In this document: one piece after another, positions 56,061 through 64,000 of the stretch
How the letters are laid out: each line of letters begins with the position of its first letter
Position numbering within the stretch: the stretch's first letter is position 1
Assembly (NCBI RefSeq): GCF_040802235.1
Contig: NC_133161.1
Span: forward strand, 108,207,001-108,271,000
Length of the DNA: 64,000 nucleotides
Direction: 5' to 3'
Source: Manis javanica
Lineage: Eukaryota > Chordata > Mammalia > Pholidota > Manidae
Position numbers and translations under genes: made by a program
Notes under the pieces: model-generated
What the model saw: the letters and a program-made list of their open reading frames with translations, nothing else
Databases searched by the model: none
Told to the model about the DNA's origin: nothing

Positions 56061-57461
56061 TGGCGCATCGGGCGCTGCTGCTGCTCGCGCTGTGCGCGGC
56101 GGGCACCTGGGGGCTCTACTTCCATATCGGCGAGACAGAGAAGCGCTGCTTCATCGAGGAAATCCCGGATGAGACCATGGTCATCGGTCAGGCGGGGCGA
56201 GGGTCGGGCGCAGCGTGTCCCCGCCAGCGCAGAGCTGGGCGGAGCAGCGGTCGTGAATGCTCTGTCTGCCCGCAGGAAACTACCGCACGCAGATGTGGGA
56301 CAAACAGAGGGAGGTCTTCCTGCCCTCGACCCCCGGCCTGGGCATGCATGTGGAGGTGAAAGACCCCGAAGGCAAGGTAGGGCCGCGTCGGCCGGCGCTC
56401 AGGCCCTCGGGGACGCCCGGATCTAGTGCGCGCAGGCGGACTTGCCCTGACTGCTGTGTTGCAGGTGGTGCTGTCGCGGCAGTACGGCTCCGAGGGCCGC
56501 TTCACCTTCACCTCCCACACCCCTGGCGACCATCAGATTTGCCTGCACTCCAACTCTACTAGGATGGCTCTCTTCGCAGGTGGCAGACTGGTAAGTTTTA
56601 TCTTTGGTCACAGCTCAAACTTGGCTCCGAAGTTTTGAGTTATTGTGACTTTGTGGCACAGTCACAATTAGGGAGACAGATGTTGCTTCTCCATCCCTAA
56701 GCTAGGGACAAGAGTGGGTCACATTGCCTGGAACACACATTTGGAGGCCTCAGTACTCAAAACGCCATAACCTGTGAGCTTTGGGGATCCAATTCTGTTT
56801 TTTTTCTAGCGTGTGCATCTAGACATACAGGTTGGGGAGCATGCCAACAACTACCCTGAGATTGCTGCCAAGGATAAGCTGACCGAGCTGCAGCTCCGAG
56901 CCCGCCAGTTGCTTGATCAGGTGGAACAGATTCAGAAGGAGCAGAATTACCAGAGGGTAAGGGCACATCGCTGCACTCAGACATGGCAGGTGACCTTTAA
57001 AGCCACTACACCACACCTTCTGCTTGCAGCTGTCCCTGTTTGGGTGATCAGCTGTTCAGAGAATGGAATGGAGTTTATCAGACTAGATAGCTGTTTTTAA
57101 ACTCTATAGAATAAAATGAAGAGGACATTTCCTTATCTAGCAAGGCCATTGCCTACCTCTTTACCTTGGGATCTGCGTTGAGCAGTAGGAGTGTGATTTC
57201 TGTCCAGGTAGAGCTGCTTGTGGATGAATGGGTGCATGGGAGAGAGAGGCCTCCCAACAGCCAGGACCACCTCTCCTACATGTTTAATCCTGGGTTCATT
57301 GTCATACACAGTATCGTGAAGAGCGCTTCCGTCTTACCAGCGAGAGCACCAACCAGAGGGTCCTGTGGTGGTCCATTGCCCAGACCATCATACTCATCCT
57401 CACTGGCATCTGGCAGATGCGTCACCTCAAGAGCTTCTTTGAAGCCAAGAAGCTGGTGTAA
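56060..57461 (+). CDS. TMED4: TMED4, p24-family transmembrane cargo receptor, complete
   Basis: Five coding exons: 56,060-56,186, 56,276-56,376, 56,465-56,590, 56,810-56,956 and 57,312-57,461. All introns are GT-AG (first donor GTCAGG) and the product is 216 aa. p24 proteins cycle between ER and Golgi and sort GPI-anchored and other cargo into COPI/COPII vesicles. Visible parts: signal peptide (1-18, [15 protein letters not shown]); GOLD domain with cysteines C30 and C102 and a sequon NST at 106-108; coiled-coil region (about 140-170); membrane span (about 185-203); cytosolic tail with FF and C-terminal KKLV, a COPI/dilysine-type signal. It matches human TMED4 almost throughout but starts at the second human methionine, because the first is TTG here and the frame between them is shifted. 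Confidence 0.97.
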
Positions 57462-58335
57462 TATTCTCTGTGTGTGACCCTTCCCTGTCACCTCAGTTAT
57501 TTGGTACTTTCCCCACCCAATACCTTATCCACCTGGATTTTAAGGGAAAAAAATGAAAAAGAATATTAGCCACATTGGTTCCATGGCAACAAAGCATTCA
57601 GATCAGCCACTTGTCAGCATTGGTTTTCAAGGACACAGGACATTGGTCCAAGCTTTTAAAGATCTGGCTCAGGTTTTCTGCGGAGTTGGAACTGACCCAG
57701 GACTGTCTTACTTCTCTGCCTGCAGTGACTTCCCTCCATCCTGTCACAAAAAGAGCAAATGAAACAATCTGTCCTACCCCTTTAACTTTTCTCTCTGCCT
57801 ATTTACAACTGAAGGGCCCCACTGACGAGGCCCCATCTCACAGCTCCCATAAAGTCCTGGGTTCATTCAGTGCCATTGTGAATGTAAATAAGGGGCAGAG
57901 GCCTCAGAAGATTGAGATGTTTTTCTATATATTGGAATTATTTTTTGATAAATTATATATTTTCCTTCCTAGTTTAGGTGTTACTTCTGTGTGTGACTAG
58001 CCCAAGACCCCAGTGCAGTCCCCTCTGCATCATCTGTACCCACCACAGCAGCTCTCAGGACTTCAGTGGTCTGTGGGCCAGAAAGCAGATGTTACAGCTG
58101 CTTTCAAGGCCCTATGGAAGGGCCAGGCAGAGGCTTTCCTGGGACACTTGTGATTTCCATGATCTGGCTTTGGAGTAAGAGTGAGGTGGTGATAGCCAGC
58201 ATAAGGCAGGGCACTCTTTCATCCCTCTTACCTTCATCTTTATTTAAGCTTTGGTAAATGTTTTCTTCAGGGGAATAAGGTTTGGTTCTTTATGCAGATT
58301 TTTCCAATGAAATAAAATGTGTTGTAGTAGCTGTG
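57462..58335 (+). terminator. TMED4: TMED4 3' UTR with polyadenylation signal
   Basis: No coding potential after the stop at 57,461. AATAAA at 58,311-58,316 followed by a TG-rich stretch (TGTGTTGTAGTAGCTGTGTTTG) is a good cleavage signal, giving a 3' UTR of about 0.87 kb. Confidence 0.75.
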
Positions 58336-59429
58336 TTTGAAGTGAAATGAGAAGGTATGGGCAGAAGGGAGGCACAAAGGGAAATGCAGGAAAGGCCCTT
58401 GGCCTGGACAGCCTGTCTGGCTACCAAGCTGGCACAGCAAGTGGGCTGTGGGGCACAGACAGGGCAATTGCTCAGCCATTCAGAGGTCTGCCAGGTAGAC
58501 CCATCATCAAGGAATCATGCAAGATTAATCACCTGTTTGCCCCTGGAATCATACATTTAAATGTGTCTTAGTATACTCCCTTATGCCCTTATGCTGTATA
58601 AAACAGTACCATTTGTTGCCTGTTCTTGACATTCTATTTTCATGGTTTTATTATGTATTTACTCATTTAAAATAGGTTACTTATCTGACCTGCAGAAATG
58701 CTTCCCTTCTTGTTTTTCTCTATATGTCCCATACTATCCATGTACCTTTTTTTAAAATTATAAAGTATATCCAATTTTTTATAAGCATTTCTTCTTGTTA
58801 GAATTAACTGAGAAAATCAGGTAGCCTTGGAACTAGGTAGTGTGGACCTCTGGCCTGAGGCTCTAGTGGGGGAACACATTTCTGCTTTGTGGCTGTTACT
58901 GGAACTCCAGCCAGAGAAGCAGACACTGAAGCTGGGCTGTGGGAGGACAGCAGACAACAGTTAAGAGCTGGGGTGGGTTTCCTGTCTGTCCACCTGTAGA
59001 TGCAATTTCAATTATGCCTATAGGTCAGTATGTCCTGGATTTCTTCTCCTCCGAATATCTGGTAGGTGTGGGGATGAAGTGAGGACAGCTGTGGGAGAGT
59101 ATCATACCTGCATGCTGATGGGCAAGTGCACTAGCAATGGACAGAGGAGGGGCTGGCATGTGGGGAGAAGGAGTTCCGGTCTGCTGTGGTATTCACAGAC
59201 ACATTAGGGCCTAGGAAAGTTTTTTAGAAAAGAGTTTGGCTACATGGAAGAAATTCTGACCTCCCCACAACCCAATACTACTACTATTTCATTCTGAAAT
59301 TTTTGCTTTCTTAGGACTGTATAACAAACAGCCTTCTGCTTCCTTATCACCAAAAAAAAGTGGGAGAGAGCAGTCCTACTCATGGTGTTATCCCTGGACA
59401 GGTCCCCTCCTCTGAGTGAAGGGCTGTGT
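58336..59429. other. Intergenic between TMED4 and DDX56
   Basis: No gene or RNA recognised; partly AT-rich. Confidence 0.55.
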
Positions 59430-59760
59430 CAGTTGACTTTAAAATAGGGAGAACAACCTGGAGTATCTGGGTGGGCCCAATGTCATCACAGTATTTTTTG
59501 GAAGTGGGAGAGAGAGGCAAAAGGTCACTGATAAGATGTGAGGACTCAACCCTGCATGGTTGTCTTTGACAATGGAGGAAGGGATCCATGTGCCAAGCTT
59601 GGAAAGGCAAGAAACCAATGATCCCTAAGGGATGCAGGCTTCTGACATGTTTTCAGCCCAGTAAGACTTTGTCTTACTTCTGACCTACAAAATTGTAAGA
59701 TAATTTGTGTTACTTTAAGCCACTAAAGACTTGTTACAGCAGCAAAGGGAAACTTGTACA
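59430..59760 (+). mobile_element. MLT1-like MaLR LTR (3' part)
   Basis: ATCTGGGTGGGCCCAATGTC, then AATGGAGGAAGGGATCCATG, then CTTCTGACCTACAAAATTG and TTAAGCCACTAAAGACTTG, and the end GTTACAGCAGCAAAGGGAAA. This is the MLT1 order at about 20-25% divergence by eye. Confidence 0.75.
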
Positions 59761-60171
59761 TGTGGGGGGACCAAGAATCTTTATTTTTAACTAGTCTGAT
59801 GGGCAGCCAGGTTGAGCACCTCTAAGTCTGGGGAAAGTAAATCCCGGGGCAAAATACCTCTTAAAAACTGAAATCAGTCAAAGGGAGAAATAAAGTTTAA
59901 AATCTGTTTATTGCTCACAAACTGCACTCCTGGGCCGTCTCTCCTGTTCCAGCAGAAGCAAAACTGGCCCCCCTCTCTCACCTCTTGGGTACAGATAAGC
60001 CCTCCTTGCTCAGGTAATTACCCACTGATACGGAGATGAACTTCTCTCCACCCTTGAGGAATGATGCAAATGGACTAAAGCCATACTTCTTTCCACCTCT
60101 GAACACCTATTGATATGCAGGTGTACTAAAGCCAGGCGAGATATTCTGGAAATGTTACAATTTTACCCACA
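59761..60171 (-). mobile_element. Probable solo LTR, about 411 bp
   Basis: Both ends carry matching inverted termini (TGTGGG at 59,761 and CCCACA ending 60,171). Read on the minus strand there is TGTGGGTAAAATTG at the start and CAATAAACAG (about 59,915) as polyadenylation signal. It abuts the MLT1 end exactly. No target duplication is clear. Family not identified. It ends some 60 bp from the DDX56 CpG-rich promoter. Confidence 0.6.
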
Positions 60172-60229
60172 GCACTCCAGACCCACCTTCCTTTCCTTTT
60201 CTTGTGCTACTCATTTTCCTAACCCCCAT

Positions 60230-60717
60230 CCTCGCACAGTCCAATTGCTGTAGCGTCCTTCGGACCGTCGGCGGTCCCTCCCACACGGTGGAACGCTCTG
60301 CTCTCAAAGCGGTTGTGTCGTTGGGTTTCCTGCTTCCTCCCTACGGGCCCCTCTCCTGAGTGCAGATGGCGGGTGCGCAGACGCGTCAACCCGTGTGTCG
60401 CTGACACTAGCCGGGCAGCCTGTGGGTTGCCTGCCGCGCGGGAGACTGACACTACACGGAGGGCCACACCGGCCCCCACGCAGTTCCGCCCCAGCAGGGT
60501 GCGAGGAGGCAGCGTCAGGTAATGAGAAAAGACTCCGCCAGCCACCGGGGTCCTGCGTGCGGCCACCGCCGCAGAGCCCCGCAAACACCGGAAGCCTAGG
60601 TTCCAGCACTTCCGGGAGAGAAGGTCTTCTGAAGCTGACTGGTTGTTGCGTTGCCTCGCGCACGCGTCGTCGCGCTTTTCCTTGCGCGCGTGCGCGTTGC
60701 TACTGCCGAGTAGGAGC
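60230..60717 (+). promoter_or_regulatory. DDX56: DDX56 promoter and 5' UTR, CpG-rich
   Basis: CpG-dense sequence with ETS-type sites (CCGGAAG at about 60,587 and ACTTCCGG at about 60,608) and an NRF1-like GCGCGTGCGCG (60,685-60,695) shortly before the start codon. No TATA box. ETS plus NRF1 sites are typical of short-UTR housekeeping promoters. Confidence 0.78.
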
Positions 60718-63700
60718 ATGGCTGATCCGGTGGTGTTGGGATTCGAACACATGGGTCTGGACCCCCGGCTCCTGCAGGTACCGGGGAGGGTTGGGGGAAG
60801 GCCACACCGTCGTGGAGGGCACGGCAGGGCAGTGCGCTGTCTGAGCTGCCTCTCTTCTCCTAGGCCATCACCGACCTGGGTTGGTCGCGACCCACACTCA
60901 TTCAGGAGAAGGCCATCCCACTGGCCTTGGAAGGGAAGGACCTCCTCGCCCGAGCCCGCACGGGCTCGGGGAAGACGGCCGCCTATGCCCTTCCGATGCT
61001 GCAGCTGCTGCTCCGCAGGAAGGCGGTGCGTCGTGGGAGGAGCCGCCGTGGGCGGCCTGCGGAACCTGGGCTGTGTGGTGGCGCTTAGGGCTGGAATTCA
61101 GGTTCCTTGGGCACAGTCTCCGCTACCACCATTTCTGCATAATTTTGAGCAAATGAATTTCTCCTCGTTCTGTAGAAAGTGGGCCCATTTCTTTCGCTAG
61201 CTTGTAGAATTACTGTGAAACTGCAGTGCCTTACTGGTACATTTTAAGTAGCTACATAACTATAAAGTAGTAAGCTGTTCTTTTTGAGGGCCAGTCCCTG
61301 AGGAAAGATTACCTTCTATTCTGTGTTTTGAGGTGGGTAGATGTAAGCAAGGAGTTGATCCGAATACAGCTAAATTGTTGTTTTGAAGTCACAAGAGCTG
61401 GGTCAGATTGCCTGGAAGAGGTAGAGAAAAGCATTAGGTGGCCATGATGATACAAAACTGACTGGCTGACGTCTTTCATTTGTACTCCTGCAGACAGGCC
61501 CTGCAGTAGAGCAGGCTGTGAGAGGTCTTGTGCTTGTGCCCACCAAGGAACTGGCACGGCAGGCCCAGTCCATGATTCAGCAGCTGGCTGCCTACTGTGC
61601 TCGAGACATCCGGGTGGCCAATGTCTCAGCCACTGAAGATGCAGCCTCTCAGAGGTGGGTGAGAGCAACAGAGCTGTAGGCAATAAGGCTTCATAGCAAT
61701 GTGAGATTGGGGTTGTGTGCAGTAGGACAGAGGGCTGGTCTGGGGTGAGGTCCCAGCTGCCACCTTCTCTCCAATGTCCACAGAGCTGTGCTGATGGAGA
61801 AGCCTGATGTAGTGGTGGGGACCCCGTCTCGAATCTTAAACAGCCTGCAGCAAGACAGCTTGAAGCTGCAAGACTCCTTGGAGCTGCTGGTGGTGGATGA
61901 GGCTGATCTTCTTTTCTCCTTTGGCTTTGAGGAGGAGGTCAAGAGTCTTCTCTGGTAGGGAAGAGGCAGATGGGGTTGTGAATAGACATGAGAACCTGGA
62001 GTGGGGTAGCCAGGAACAGAGACCCTTGGAGCTGGACTCTGATGGGGCTCTGTTTCGTTTTAGTCATTTGCCCCGAATTTACCAGGCTTTTCTGATGTCA
62101 GCTACTTTTAATGAAGATGTACAAGTGCTCAAGGAGCTGGTACTGCATAACCCGGTAAGGGCACCATGGAAATGTCTTGAACCACTCATGTATGATACTC
62201 AGGATTTGATCCTCCTTCAAAGGAACACTTTAGTATTTTGGGAGGACAGTCATTACTGGTTTAGTCTCCCTGGTTCTGAGGTACTAGAAGCTGGTAGCTG
62301 TCAACATGTCCCCCAACCATCTAAAATCACTACTTAGTTTCAGATATTCTTTGCAGGGAATTCAAACCATGCTTCATGGAACCACCTGAGCAAGGACCCT
62401 GCACTCTCCTGGAAGTTTTTGCTGCAGGGCCTTCCTTTGCACTTCAGTCACATGTGTGTTTCTCCCTCTTCTGGCCCCTTATGCTTTCTATGTAGTTTTA
62501 TGTCATCTGTTCACACAGCCATGAGGGGCCTTACACTGACACATTTGTGTTATTGGCTGGTCAGTGGCTTGTAGTAGCATTTCTGTTTTTTATTCTTTCC
62601 TGACCACAGGCCTGTCCTCCCCTAGGTTACCCTCAAGCTACAGGAGTCCCAGCTGCCAGGGCCAGACCAATTAGAGCAGTTTCAGGTGGTCTGTGGAACA
62701 GAGGAGGAGAAGTTTCTATTACTGTATGCCCTACTCAAGTTGTCTTTGATTCGGGGCAAGTCTCTTCTCTTTGTCAACACTCTTGAGCGGAGCTACCGGC
62801 TGCGCCTGTTTTTGGAGCAATTCAGCATCCCCACCTGTGTGCTCAATGGGGAGCTTCCACTGCACTCCAGGTATGCACAGCTGGTTTCAGGGTGGGGTGG
62901 TTGGAGGTAGGGATTGCAAAGGGGACACGGCTGATGTTCCTGCTTCTTAAGCTCTCAGGCCTGGCTCTCTTGACCAGCTCTCTGACTATCTCCTTCATGA
63001 TTTTGAGGCACCTGTTACTCCATCTTCAACTGAGGAAGTTGAGGTGCAAATATTAAGCTGGGAAGGAGTTTAAGGAGAGGGTAGGGTCAGAGCATGGTGG
63101 TCACCACAGTGTTGTGGGAGCGGCCTCCAGTCTGCTCTTGGACCTGACCCTCCCTTTGCTTTTGGGGCACAGATGCCACATCATCTCACAGTTCAACCAA
63201 GGCTTCTACGATTGTGTCATAGCGACTGATGCCGAAGTCCTGGGGGCCCCAGTCAAGGGCAGGCGTCGGGGCAAAGGACCCAAGGGGGACAGGTGAGTCC
63301 TCCCCAGGGAGATCTGCCTCCAACCTTTCAGAAGACAAAACCAGGTGCCAGAGCAGGAAGCCAGACATTCCAGGCCTGGCTGCTAGCATCATGCACAGAG
63401 CCCTGGCTCAGCTGCCTGGGTGGTTGGCTCACTGTCCTGCAAGGGACACAGCCGAGCCTGCTTTTGGGTGTGCAGCTATGACTTGTTGGAGGGAAAAGGG
63501 AACCTCCAGTCTCTGTCTGCTTGAGAGATTGGCTGGCCAGGAGTGGTTCTCAGTTCTGTTGTTGCCCTAAGCTGAGGTCAGGGCAAGGGTTTGATCCCCA
63601 CTGCCACCCCAGCTCCTGGACAGTTCTGACATTAGTGTCTTAGATGTGTCAGGGTCTTGTGGTTCCATACAAGGCTTTTTTAATAAATCTTACTGATTAA

Positions 63701-64000
63701 ATAAGCTTGTGATTCCAGCAGAGGGGAGGAGGGTCTGATGGTCGGGAGTCTCCCTGCAGGGCATCTGACCCAGAGGCAGGTGTGGCTCGTGGCATAGACT
63801 TCCACCATGTGTGTGCTGTGCTCAATTTTGATCTCCCACTCACCCCTGAGGCCTACATTCATCGGGCTGGAAGGTAGGAGGGCTGGGATGTGGCGGGCCA
63901 GGCACCTGGACCGTGGGCACCCTGCAGAACTCGGATCAGAGTGCCGGCTGGGCTGTCTCCTTGCAGGACAGCACGTGCCAACAACTCAGGCATAGTCTTG
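60718..64000 (+). CDS. DDX56: DDX56, nucleolar DEAD-box RNA helicase, 3' end outside the window
   Basis: Exons 60,718-60,777, 60,864-61,025, 61,494-61,654, 61,784-61,954, 62,064-62,154, 62,626-62,870, 63,173-63,292, 63,760-63,873 and 63,967-64,000 (continuing) give 386 codons in one frame with GT-AG introns; the human protein has 547 aa. DDX56 (yeast Dbp9 relative) is an ATP-dependent RNA helicase of 60S ribosome assembly. Motifs in order: Q motif (F9, PTLIQ 30-34), I (ARTGSGKT 51-58), Ia (PTKELA 90-95), TPSRI (141-145), II (DEAD 166-169), III (SAT 197-199), the ATDAE start of motif V with the family's inserted basic loop ([11 protein letters not shown]), RGID (347-350), and VI (HRAGRTAR 371-378) split between the last two exons. 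ATG 60,718 is the only methionine start in frame; an in-frame upstream stretch begins only at TTG. Confidence 0.97.

Noticed and set aside
60643-60717. Upstream extension of the DDX56 frame
   Set aside because: In frame and open but begins only at a TTG. The homologous start is the ATG at 60,718 ([14 protein letters not shown] follows at once).
1-64000. tRNA, rRNA, snoRNA or microRNA genes
   Set aside because: No cloverleaf with A/B boxes, rRNA segment or convincing hairpin precursor was recognised by eye. Small RNAs in introns could still be missed without a covariance search.

Overview
This is nuclear DNA from a placental mammal. Every gene is broken by GT-AG introns, promoters sit in CpG islands, and about half of the sequence is LINE-1, LTR and MIR/L2 relics. 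The gene order is OGDH on the minus strand, then TMED4 and DDX56 on the plus strand. This is the order I recall for human 7p13, read in reverse complement. The species cannot be fixed from the sequence. I see no Alu, B1/B2, carnivore tRNA-Lys SINE, ruminant or horse SINE, only old MIR and L2. Together with relatively intact L1 copies this suggests a SINE-poor lineage; a pangolin or a xenarthran are guesses only.

OGDH (1 to about 49,180, minus): the 5' part of the gene for the E1 subunit of mitochondrial 2-oxoglutarate dehydrogenase. The non-coding exon 1 lies in a CpG island with its donor at 49,068/49,067. Exon 2 (25,436-25,193) carries the start codon and mitochondrial presequence. Exon 3 is 15,143-14,952. 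Next come two alternative exons, 13,772-13,682 and 13,560-13,458, and an optional 45-nt exon at 8,248-8,204. The remaining exons lie beyond base 1. The alternative exons are separated by only 121 nt. They are similar at their 5' ends but differ in whether they encode the acidic DADLD motif linked to Ca2+ sensing. Reading frame and splice-site geometry both force a choice of one.

Repeats: OGDH intron 1 (25.4-49.1 kb) holds a nested stack. An ancient plus-strand LINE (about 31.2-47.7 kb) is split by a 5' L1 piece (33,646-36,545), an LTR (36,982-38,152, itself hit by an L1 tail with a 15-bp target duplication) and a minus-strand L1 about 6.8 kb long (39,071-45,900). That last L1 contains a patch built from copies of its own sequence. 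The left end of the window holds L1 and endogenous-retrovirus remnants. By contrast, 8-27 kb is nearly free of recognisable repeats.

Right part: about 7 kb between the OGDH and TMED4 promoters holds a solo LTR, old LINE copies and L2. TMED4 (56,060-57,461, five coding exons, 216 aa) encodes a p24-family cargo receptor of the early secretory pathway. After an MLT1-like LTR and another LTR comes DDX56 (from 60,718), a nucleolar DEAD-box helicase. Its first nine coding exons are present and the gene runs off the window. The three genes share a neighbourhood, not a pathway.

I found no new multi-gene system. The most interesting items are the splice architecture of the OGDH exon pair, a perfect 113-bp duplication flanking the OGDH promoter, and the template-switch patch in the L1.
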